Shown: piece after piece, positions 6,122-11,806 of the stretch
How positions within the stretch are numbered: position 1 is the stretch's first letter
Layout: every line of letters begins with the position of its first letter
Assembly: GCA_011043895.1 (NCBI GenBank)
Contig: DRBZ01000020.1
Coordinates: 1 to 11,806 of the forward strand
Length of the DNA: 11,806 bases
DNA from: Candidatus Cloacimonadota bacterium
GTDB lineage: Bacteria; Cloacimonadota; Cloacimonadia; JGIOTU-2
Reading direction: 5' to 3'
Notes under the pieces: generated by a model
What the model was told of the DNA's origin: nothing
Databases searched by the model: none
What the model saw: the letters and a program-made list of their open reading frames with translations, nothing else
Position numbers and translations under genes: made by a program

Positions 6122-7608
6122 ACTCTTTTCATTATAAATATAGGTAAAATTATGGAAATAATTATGATAATAATGCTGAACCAGAAACATAGGATTGGGA
6201 AAATATAACCTACCGTTACAAAGAAAGTTGGCTTGCTCGATGCTTTTTTATTCAGCATACTTGTTATATTGATCTTCTCAAAAATATCTGTAGAAATCAC
6301 AACCTTCCCTTTAGGATTAAATACATACGAGATGCCGGTATTTGCAGCTCGAATGAGTGGAAGACGAGTTTCAATTGCGCGAATTTTCGTATTATTGGCG
6401 TGCTCATAAGGGAGACGGGTTCTTTTAAACCAAGCATCATTTGTTATAACCACCAGTACATTGGCACCTTTTTTTGCATAGTTTCTCGAAAGCTCTGGAA
6501 ACACTCCCTCGAAGCAAATCAAAGTTGAGAATTTGAGACTATCAATTGTATATAGAGGGTATTCTGTGCCGAATTCAAAATTTGCTTGCCCAAATTGTAA
6601 TTTTCTGAGAATGGGAAAGGTGTTCAGTAATGGAATTCTCTCACCAAATGGAACCAGTCTGATCTTGTTATATTTTACCTGAAAATCACCTGATGTATCT
6701 ATCAGAGTCGCGCTATTGTAAAACTTGTACGTAGGTTTGTTATTTTGTATTTCAACCTTATAATCCGGGAATCCGAAGATAATATTTACCTTGTTTTCTT
6801 TTGCAAATTCTCTGAGAGCATTTTTGTATTTCGGCTCATGGAGCACATAGGTGGGAATTGCTGATTCAGGAAGGATGATGAGATCTACCTCATTCACCTG
6901 TGAAAGTATTCTTATCTGATTTTCATAATCTGCGACAGTGGATTCGAGATTTTCCGGCTTCCATTTGTCTTCCTGCTGTACGTTCAATTGTATAACACCG
7001 ATTTTTAAACCTGTGCGTTCGAGTTCTATTGTCTTGTCCCTGAGTATACCATATCCAAACCAAAGGATTAGAATAATAAAGATTGCATAAAATGATTTCT
7101 TTTTCCCATGTAAAACCTGAAAAAGTAGGACATTTGTGTACATCACAAGAATACTAAGTCCATATATACCAAAGATATCTGCTGCCTGTATTAGCAAATA
7201 GTATTTGGAGAGACAATATCCTGCATTTAACCATGGGAAATTCAAAGATCCAAGTGTCATGAGATATTCCATTCCAATCCATAATATCGGGAAGATCCAG
7301 ATGAACACTTTGGGAAAACTTGAATATACTTTCCGAAGGAAGCTGGAAAATATCGCAAAGTATAGCGGAAGTGCAATTATTAATCCAATAAAGGCAATGA
7401 GCTTAACATTATAGACTCCGTAGAGAGTGATAAGTGTTACAAAAAAACCAAAAAGAAATCCGTAGAAAAAAGCCTGCTTGGGTTTTGAAGTTGTGATGAA
7501 ATAAAGATAGGGGATGAAGGCGAAGAAGCTCAGAAATCCCACACCTATTTGAATAAATGCAAGCCCGAAAAGCAGGGCTGAAAGAAAGACAAGCAAAAAA
7601 TTTCTCAT
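6118..7608 (-). CDS. lnt: Apolipoprotein N-acyltransferase
   Basis: Inner-membrane enzyme that adds the third acyl chain to the N-terminal cysteine of lipoproteins, the last step of lipoprotein maturation in Gram-negative bacteria. 496 residues. Six or so hydrophobic segments occupy residues 1-190 (for example 4-20, 46-64, 68-90, 100-116, 142-165, 172-187). A nitrilase-like domain follows from 202 to about 440, and a last membrane helix lies at 464-492. The catalytic triad is visible: Glu248 in LPESAIP, Lys315 in YNKIRLVPFGE and Cys365 in ICFEGVFPE. TNDAWF (389-394) and RAANTGIS (420-427) also fit. No clear Shine-Dalgarno sequence precedes the ATG. The upstream neighbour is a lipoprotein, a likely substrate. 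The stop overlaps the merR start. Confidence 0.96.
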   Translation of the reverse strand: MRNFLLVFLSALLFGLAFIQIGVGFLSFFAFIPYLYFITTSKPKQAFFYGFLFGFFVTLITLYGVYNVKLIAFIGLIIALPLYFAIFSSFLRKVYSSFPKVFIWIFPILWIGMEYLMTLGSLNFPWLNAGYCLSKYYLLIQAADIFGIYGLSILVMYTNVLLFQVLHGKKKSFYAIFIILILWFGYGILRDKTIELERTGLKIGVIQLNVQQEDKWKPENLESTVADYENQIRILSQVNEVDLIILPESAIPTYVLHEPKYKNALREFAKENKVNIIFGFPDYKVEIQNNKPTYKFYNSATLIDTSGDFQVKYNKIRLVPFGERIPLLNTFPILRKLQFGQANFEFGTEYPLYTIDSLKFSTLICFEGVFPELSRNYAKKGANVLVVITNDAWFKRTRLPYEHANNTKIRAIETRLPLIRAANTGISYVFNPKGKVVISTDIFEKINITSMLNKKASSKPTFFVTVGYIFPILCFWFSIIIIIISIILPIFIMKRV

Positions 7609-7706
7609 GATTTTTTAATATACTTCTTTCGAAAAAATATTTGTACAACTCATTTATTGAATTGGAAAGTTTGTAAAGTATTTCTTAAGAAAAAACTATT
7701 ATGTAC
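7609..7706 (-). other. Short AT-rich gap between the lipoprotein gene and lnt
   Basis: Ninety-eight bases, very AT-rich. It contains a 12-base palindrome, TTTCTTAAGAAA, at 7681-7692, just after the lipoprotein stop. A TTGTAC followed 20 bases later by TATATT, read on the minus strand before lnt, is too widely spaced to call a promoter. No terminator is evident. Confidence 0.4.
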
Positions 7707-8609
7707 CTAATTAGTAACCAGTTGGAAGATAACTAATGTAGTTGAGTCAAGTACTGCTATTTGAGATTGTAATGCAACGATTGCTTTAATATTCTTTAAT
7801 GGAGCAAGAATATTTAGAGGTCCAAGTTCGAGTAATTGATCAGAAGTTTTTCGAGCTATAAACAGGTTTGTTCGGTTATCGATTATAAAATAAATACTTT
7901 TGGATGTACTTATATCTATAAGCGGATATTCAACATTAATCTCACTGAGTAATCCACCGAATGTATCGATCAAGAATACAGAATTCGTTCCATGATCTGC
8001 AATATAGTTCACGTTCATAGATGGAGCAATTTTGAAAGGATCAACCAGTTCGAATTTACCAAACCGAAAACGTATATTATTAGCTCTGCTGAAACAAACA
8101 ACCTGGTTGGCATTGCTGTCATATACAAGAATTTCTCCAGTATTTTGAACTGCAATTAATTCCGGTTCTGACACATCCATTGGTTCGAAAGAATTTACAT
8201 ATTGCCCCAACTCATCAAACTGAATAATGAGATTTTCTACGTCATCAACTACAAAGATGTTGCCAAAGTCATTAACAGCAATATCTGAAATATGTACAAA
8301 CTGCCCTTTCTCAAAACCGAATTCACCGATCCGTTGAGTAATCTTACCCTGTATGTCAATACGGTAAATATAGTTTTTTATATCATCAATCGCAAGAAAA
8401 GTATTCGTATAAGAGCAATAACGGATCTTCCGTGGTGAAATAGGAAGATGGATGGTTTTCATATAAGATACTGAATTGGGAAATGGAGTTTTTTCAGAAA
8501 TACTCATTTGAGAGCAACTTGTGAATAATAGAATTGGCAATGATATACAGACAAACAAGATAAATAAGTACGATCTTGAAACAATCTGTTTATACATGCT
8601 TTTCTTCAT
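7707..8609 (-). CDS. Predicted lipoprotein with beta-propeller (NHL-like) repeats, function unknown
   Basis: 300 residues from the ATG at 8609. The N-terminus has a basic n-region (MKKSMYKQ), a hydrophobic stretch and a lipobox-like LLFTSC, so Cys32 is the likely lipidated residue. The rest has repeating blocks typical of six-bladed beta-propeller/NHL proteins, such as ISDIAVNDFGNIFVVDDVENLIIQ, VQNTGEILVYDSNANQVVCFS and NVNYIADHGTNSVFLID, each with a hydrophobic-Asp turn pattern. No catalytic motif is visible. An in-frame ATG at 8630 would add seven residues (MIESIES) encoded by a tandem 9-base repeat; the later start has GAGAG close by and gives a more normal signal peptide. The gene begins 38 bases after recJ ends. 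An envelope binding or scaffolding role is possible but not shown. Confidence 0.8.
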   Translation of the reverse strand: MKKSMYKQIVSRSYLFILFVCISLPILLFTSCSQMSISEKTPFPNSVSYMKTIHLPISPRKIRYCSYTNTFLAIDDIKNYIYRIDIQGKITQRIGEFGFEKGQFVHISDIAVNDFGNIFVVDDVENLIIQFDELGQYVNSFEPMDVSEPELIAVQNTGEILVYDSNANQVVCFSRANNIRFRFGKFELVDPFKIAPSMNVNYIADHGTNSVFLIDTFGGLLSEINVEYPLIDISTSKSIYFIIDNRTNLFIARKTSDQLLELGPLNILAPLKNIKAIVALQSQIAVLDSTTLVIFQLVTN

Positions 8610-8646
8610 ACTCTCTATACTCTCTATCATCTGCGTACAAACATTT

Positions 8647-10359
8647 TCATTCTGTGGGGCGGATGTCCTTCAGTTTGCCTTGTATTTTAGAGATGTTTTG
8701 CCAGTTGTTTTCTTCAAGTGAATAAGCAATGTCTATCTTGGATCCCTTCTTTAGGAAAGGAACGAGGTCTCCCATATTAAAGCCGATCATGTCCAGAGTT
8801 TTTTCCTTTTGTTTGCCTTTAATTTTGAGATGGTTCATGCCCACAGTATAGGGATAACCCACTACCATTACATCTGTACTCATGAAAATGGGATTCATAT
8901 TACCCGGTCCGAAAGGAGCAAACATCTTGAGCCACTTTATCAATTCCTCGTCAATATCTTGCAGGTTTATCTCATCGATCACTGATATCTGTGGTTGTAT
9001 TTCCTGTACTGATAGACGATCTCGCGCATACTCATTGAGTTTTTTTTCCAGTAGATCAATATATTCCGGCAGTATGGTGAGCCCAGCTGCATATTTGTGA
9101 CCACCGAAACTTATAAGATAATCTTGATATTTACTAAGGCATTCAAAAATATCAAAATTCTGGATACTTCTGCCAGAGCCACTCCCTTCACCTTCGGATA
9201 ACGTAATAAGGATCGTTGGCCTATTGTACTTTTCGACAATCTTTGATGCAACTATTCCGATCACTCCAGGATGCCAATCCTCAGCAGCGAGAACAATAAA
9301 ATAGGTCTCATTCATATTCGGATATTTAGCTTCGATCATGTTGCATGCTGTGCGAAAGGTTTCCTGATCGATCTTCTGACGTTTAAAGTTTTCTGAATCG
9401 ATAGAGAGGGCGAGTTTTTTAGCCAGATCAGGGCTTGTAGCGGTCATGAGTTCAACTGCTCTGTCTGCACTTCCCATGCGTCCAGCAGCATTTATCCTAG
9501 GAGCAAGTTTGAAAACAATATCACTTGATTTGATCTGCAATTTCTTTAATCCTGAAAGATTAAGAAGATAGTTAATCCCAATATTTTTTCTTTGTTGCAA
9601 ACGTTCGATGCCAAGCCGTGCGATGATCCTGTTTTCTCCGGTAAGGGGAACAATATCTGCAATCGTTCCTAATCCTGCAAGATCACAGTATCTCTCAGTA
9701 ACATCGTGTTTATCTTTGCCAAGGTATTTGAAAAGACCAGTGAGTAATTTAAGTGCAATTCCTGCTCCTGAGAGTTCGGAATAGGGATATTTTGAATCTT
9801 TCAGCTTTGGATCAATAATAGCATACGCTTCAGGAAGGGTCTCTTTGGGTGTGTGATGGTCTGTAACAATCACATCGATACCGTTTTCATTTAAATCATT
9901 GATCTCATCAACTGCATTAATTCCACAATCCACAGTGATAACAAGATCAGCGTTCATTGTTTCAATTGCTTTATTGCCAGTGATTGAGAGACCGTAGCCT
10001 TCTATCATTCGATTCGGGATATAGAATTCCACATTTGCACCAAGTTCACTTAATCCCATTAATAATATCGAAGTTGCTGTTGTTCCATCCACATCATAAT
10101 CACCGTAGATTATTATCTTTTCATTCCTTTGGATAGCTAGATTGATCCTTTCCACAGCTTTCTGCATATCTCGAAAGATATAGGGATCATGCAGATCTTC
10201 GATGGAAGGATTAAAGAAAATCTCAGCTTTTTCGGGGGTATCTATATCATATTGTAACAACAATCGTGCAATCACCTGTGGACAGCCAATCGCTTCTACT
10301 AATCTGTTTACGAGTTCCTTGTTTACTTTGCCAGCTTCTCTAATCCATTTCTTTCTCAT
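8647..10359 (-). CDS. recJ: Single-stranded-DNA-specific exonuclease RecJ
   Basis: 5'-3' single-strand exonuclease of recombination and mismatch repair, DHH phosphoesterase superfamily. 570 residues, the normal length for bacterial RecJ. The DHH domain shows IIYGDYDVDGTTAT (83-96), ITVDCGIN (141-148), VTDHH (165-169), SGAGIALKL (197-205) and GTIADIVPL (231-239). LAPRINAAGRMGSADRA (285-301) and DWHPGVIGIVASKIVEKY follow. The DHHA1/RNA-binding part has GSGSGRS and SFGGHKYAAG, and an OB-fold-like tail contains FAPFGPGN. All metal-binding motifs look intact. The ATG at 10359 is preferred because AGGAG sits five bases before it; a GTG two codons earlier would leave only one base. The RNase P RNA ends about 25 bases upstream, so recJ is probably expressed from a transcript that also carries rnpB. 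Confidence 0.97.
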   Translation of the reverse strand: MRKKWIREAGKVNKELVNRLVEAIGCPQVIARLLLQYDIDTPEKAEIFFNPSIEDLHDPYIFRDMQKAVERINLAIQRNEKIIIYGDYDVDGTTATSILLMGLSELGANVEFYIPNRMIEGYGLSITGNKAIETMNADLVITVDCGINAVDEINDLNENGIDVIVTDHHTPKETLPEAYAIIDPKLKDSKYPYSELSGAGIALKLLTGLFKYLGKDKHDVTERYCDLAGLGTIADIVPLTGENRIIARLGIERLQQRKNIGINYLLNLSGLKKLQIKSSDIVFKLAPRINAAGRMGSADRAVELMTATSPDLAKKLALSIDSENFKRQKIDQETFRTACNMIEAKYPNMNETYFIVLAAEDWHPGVIGIVASKIVEKYNRPTILITLSEGEGSGSGRSIQNFDIFECLSKYQDYLISFGGHKYAAGLTILPEYIDLLEKKLNEYARDRLSVQEIQPQISVIDEINLQDIDEELIKWLKMFAPFGPGNMNPIFMSTDVMVVGYPYTVGMNHLKIKGKQKEKTLDMIGFNMGDLVPFLKKGSKIDIAYSLEENNWQNISKIQGKLKDIRPTE

Positions 10360-10377
10360 ACACACTCCTGCACCTTC

Positions 10378-10801
10378 AATAAACTAAAGAGAATGGTAAG
10401 CCGAATTCTGTATCCTGAAGTAACAGATCAGGATGACGATCATTTATCTGATCCGGGCTTCACAGCGCACTTGCAAGAAGTACTCTCAGTACCTTCTGAG
10501 ACCGGATTTTGCGGTCTACCCGAGAGTATGACGAAGGGAGCGCTTCGTATCCGCTACAAGCGAATTTCTCTTCTATTTGACCTTGCACCAATAAGGTTTA
10601 CCGAGCTACCCATGTTACCACGAGCACTGGTGGTCTCTTACACCACCTTTTCACCCTTACCCCGACAAGTCGGGACGGTTTGTTTTCTGTGGCACTATCT
10701 TTCCATCGCTGGAACTACGTGTTACGTAGTATCTCGCTCCTGGTGTTCGGACTTTCCTCCCCGATATATCGGGACGATCGTCTCATTCTCTTTAGTTTAT
10801 T
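10378..10801 (-). repeat. 18-bp perfect inverted repeat closing the RNase P RNA (P1 helix)
   Basis: The arms are AATAAACTAAAGAGAATG (10378-10395) and its exact reverse complement (10784-10801). The inner 10-12 pairs correspond to the normal P1 helix. The outer pairs extend past it into the last codons of the zinc-ribbon gene, whose TAA stop is at 10799-10797, inside the 5' arm. The rest of the 424-base span is the RNase P RNA itself. Confidence 0.85.
10384..10795 (-). ncRNA. rnpB: RNase P RNA, bacterial class A
   Basis: Catalytic RNA that trims the 5' leader of tRNA precursors. Read on the minus strand, the conserved core is present in order. The 5' P4 element GAGGAAAGTCCGAACACC is at 10759-10742. 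A P8 hairpin with a GTAAC loop (CTACGTAACACGTAG) and P9 follow. Next come CCACAGAAAACAAACCG (10692-10676), the P12 hairpin (10674-10661), GTAAGGGTGAAA, P13, P14 and GGTGCAAGGTCAAATAG (10589-10573). The L15-type CGGGTAGACCGC and the 3' ACAGAATTCGGCTTACC (10411-10395) complete it. Its length, about 410 bases, fits class A. P1 is unusually long: bases 10378-10395 and 10784-10801 are perfectly complementary over 18 positions. Exact mature ends are uncertain by several bases. It sits between the zinc-ribbon gene and recJ with almost no spacer. Confidence 0.96.
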
Positions 10802-11504
10802 CTGGTGCGACTATTATTCTCGAACAATTTTCGCAGATGATGATCTTGTCACCTTTGGATACTTCAACCATTATCTGCGGTCGAACAGTGAAATGGCACC
10901 CTGAACAGGTTCCGTTCTTAAGAAGTGTAGCAACTGCTTTGCCATTATTATGTTCGATCAACCTTTGATATTTACGATATAACAATTCAGGAATTTCTTT
11001 GGCAAGATTATCTTTTTCAGCTTCAAGTGTAGAAACTTTTTTTTCAAGTTCCTGAATCTGCTTATCAATCTTTGCTTTTTCTTCTTCAAAGAGCTTTTGA
11101 TCCTTTTGATAGAGCTCTTCAAACTTGTTCTTCTCTTCACGAAGGACCGACTCTTCTTCCATGAACTCTATCAGCTTCTCTTCAATCTCTACATTACGTT
11201 CTTTTCTGTGAGTTATCTCTGAATTCAGCGCTTTGTATTCCTTGTTTGTCTTGACTGAAAGTAATTGATTTTCGTACTTATTAATATCTTGATTGTTGGA
11301 TGAAATGTCAAGCTCCAATTTCCTCTGAGATGCAAGGTTTTGTTCCAAACGCTGGGTAATATTTTTTACTGATTCCTTTTCTGAGCTGTATTTCTCATGA
11401 AGGTCTTGCACGATTTTTGGTAGTCGATCTATCTCTTTTTTGTTTCGTAGGATATTATCATCCAAATCCTGTAGTTGTTTCAAAATGGTGAGTTCTTTAA
11501 GCAT
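10797..11504 (-). CDS. Coiled-coil C4-type zinc-ribbon protein (DUF164/HP0958-like)
   Basis: 235 residues. Residues about 1-175 form long heptad-rich coiled coils full of Glu, Lys and Gln. A C-terminal zinc ribbon is formed by CSGC (200-203) and CENC (224-227), with the family-typical TVRPQ (206-210) between. The family is widespread in bacteria. The Helicobacter member HP0958 (FlgZ) affects flagellar gene expression and binds nucleic acid, but the general role is unclear, so no function is assigned. AGGAG lies six bases before the ATG. The stop codon falls in the P1 helix of the RNase P RNA, so mRNA and RNase P RNA must share or compete for these bases if transcribed together. Upstream lies a terminator-like hairpin, suggesting attenuation. 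Confidence 0.9.
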   Translation of the reverse strand: MLKELTILKQLQDLDDNILRNKKEIDRLPKIVQDLHEKYSSEKESVKNITQRLEQNLASQRKLELDISSNNQDINKYENQLLSVKTNKEYKALNSEITHRKERNVEIEEKLIEFMEEESVLREEKNKFEELYQKDQKLFEEEKAKIDKQIQELEKKVSTLEAEKDNLAKEIPELLYRKYQRLIEHNNGKAVATLLKNGTCSGCHFTVRPQIMVEVSKGDKIIICENCSRIIVAPE

Positions 11505-11542
11505 GCTTCTCTCCTGCGAAATTTGTAAAAAATTGGGGAAAC

Positions 11543-11577
11543 AAAAAAAGGCATTTACGATTCTTCATAAATGCCTT
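11543..11577 (-). terminator. Intrinsic terminator or attenuator upstream of the zinc-ribbon gene
   Basis: On the minus strand AAGGCATTTA (11577-11568) pairs perfectly with TAAATGCCTT (11557-11548) over ten bases around a ten-base loop, and is followed at once by a run of seven T. It lies 38 bases before the ATG of the zinc-ribbon gene, with too little room for a separate promoter in between. It either ends a transcript arriving from the right or acts as an attenuator within the leader of this operon. Confidence 0.75.
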
Positions 11578-11588
11578 GTAAAATGTAT

Positions 11589-11655
11589 CTTGTGTTACTA
11601 TGAGTGTACACAACTTTGCGTAGTCCATCTTCCGTGGACCCTGTAACTTTCTTCC
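11589..11655 (-). promoter_or_regulatory. Possible structured leader RNA, weakly GEMM (c-di-GMP-I)-like
   Basis: On the minus strand, ACAGGG is followed by a hairpin GTCCAC-GGAA-GATGGAC (11639-11623) with a GNRA-type loop and one bulged A. Next come TACGCAAAG (11622-11614) and a second hairpin, TTGTGT/ACACAA (11613-11608 with 11595-11590). GTTAC (11647-11643) can alternatively pair with GTAAC (11598-11594), which competes with the second hairpin. AGGG, a GNRA-capped first hairpin and ACGCAAAG are hallmarks of the GEMM aptamer, but its conserved CAAA internal loop is absent. The position before an intrinsic terminator suits a riboswitch. The class assignment is doubtful. Confidence 0.3.
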
Positions 11656-11671
11656 CTGTTCACATATATTA

Positions 11672-11677
11672 ATTATA
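11672..11677 (-). promoter_or_regulatory. Candidate -10 box (TATAAT)
   Basis: A perfect TATAAT on the minus strand, about 25 bases before the structured leader. No good -35 lies at 16-18 bases (CTTTTT at 17). A TTGACA at 11724-11719 is 41 bases away and cannot pair with it. If used, the transcript would start near 11665 and meet the terminator after about 120 bases. Confidence 0.3.
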
Positions 11678-11806
11678 TTCATAAAGCAAGAACTAAAAAG
11701 ATGAAACAGATGCTTTCTTGTCAAATATTTATGGATTATGCATGCATACCCCAAAATTTTTCAGGGGCATGGGACTTTTTCATTATTACACAAAAACAAC
11801 CTAATA

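Larger units (their letters stand above)
11505..11806. other. Gene-free region upstream of the zinc-ribbon gene
   Basis: No convincing gene. It holds the Shine-Dalgarno of the zinc-ribbon gene, the terminator, the structured leader and a possible -10 box. Further right are a 12-base palindrome TATGCATGCATA (11737-11748) and a hairpin CATGCCCC/GGGGTATG (11771-11745, one G-U pair) without a following T-run on the minus strand. An 85-codon minus frame across the region runs through the terminator and leader and has no protein-like features. Confidence 0.6.

Noticed and set aside
5723..6190. Longer N-terminus for the MerR protein
   Set aside because: The extra 23 residues lie wholly inside the end of lnt and read as Tyr/His/Asn-rich noise; the ATG at 6121 fits the ATGA overlap and the usual MerR start.
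10360..10365. GTG start for RecJ at 10365
   Set aside because: AGGAG would be only one base away; the ATG at 10359 has the normal five-base spacing.
10393..10968. 191-codon plus-strand frame
   Set aside because: It covers the antisense strand of the RNase P RNA and the end of the zinc-ribbon gene; the RNA identity explains the sequence.
11672..11724. TTGACA plus TATAAT as one sigma-70 promoter
   Set aside because: The two boxes are 41 bases apart, far from the required 16-18.
11497..11754. 85-codon minus-strand frame upstream of the zinc-ribbon gene
   Set aside because: It runs through the terminator hairpin and structured leader, has no domain, and its start has no convincing ribosome site.
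1..11806. Host is an archaeon
   Set aside because: Lnt with a lipoprotein, bacterial class A RNase P RNA, MerR regulator and HP0958-type zinc ribbon point to a bacterium with an outer membrane.
1..11806. Assembly chimera of archaeal and bacterial DNA
   Set aside because: The join between the two gene sets is inside overlapping coding sequence with shared ribosome-site style; read coverage was not available to test it.

Overview
All recognisable genes lie on the minus strand, so transcription runs from right to left. The host looks like a Gram-negative bacterium with an AT-rich genome. The evidence is an apolipoprotein N-acyltransferase beside a lipoprotein gene, a bacterial class A RNase P RNA, a MerR-type regulator, RecJ, and a coiled-coil C4 zinc-ribbon protein of the DUF164/HP0958 type. 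A member of the FCB group or a related candidate phylum is plausible, but that is a weak inference; no 16S rRNA or ribosomal protein is present to place it.

Layout in transcription order. (1) 11806-11505: a gene-free leader with a possible promoter, a small structured RNA that partly resembles a GEMM (c-di-GMP-I) aptamer, and a good intrinsic terminator. (2) 11504-10797: zinc-ribbon protein. (3) about 10795-10384: RNase P RNA, whose P1 helix contains the stop codon of the preceding gene. (4) 10359-8647: recJ. (5) 8609-7707: beta-propeller-like lipoprotein. (6) 7608-6118: lnt. (7) 6121-5723: MerR-type regulator. (8) 5730 to the left edge: six coenzyme A biosynthesis genes, namely pantoate kinase, phosphopantothenate synthetase, panE, panB, an MfnA-type decarboxylase and coaBC (cut off by the window edge).

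The main result is region 8. It encodes the archaeal, not the bacterial, route to 4'-phosphopantetheine. PanB makes ketopantoate and PanE reduces it to pantoate. Pantoate is phosphorylated first (PoK) and then joined to beta-alanine (PPS). Bacteria normally use PanC and then pantothenate kinase. The MfnA-type enzyme can supply beta-alanine from aspartate in place of PanD, and CoaBC carries archaeal-type motifs. The genes are chained by overlaps of 4 to 22 bases, with one 176-base break before panB. They are joined without a gap to merR and lnt, which argues against an assembly chimera. This is a complete archaeal-type CoA module working inside a bacterial operon, possibly under the adjacent MerR protein.
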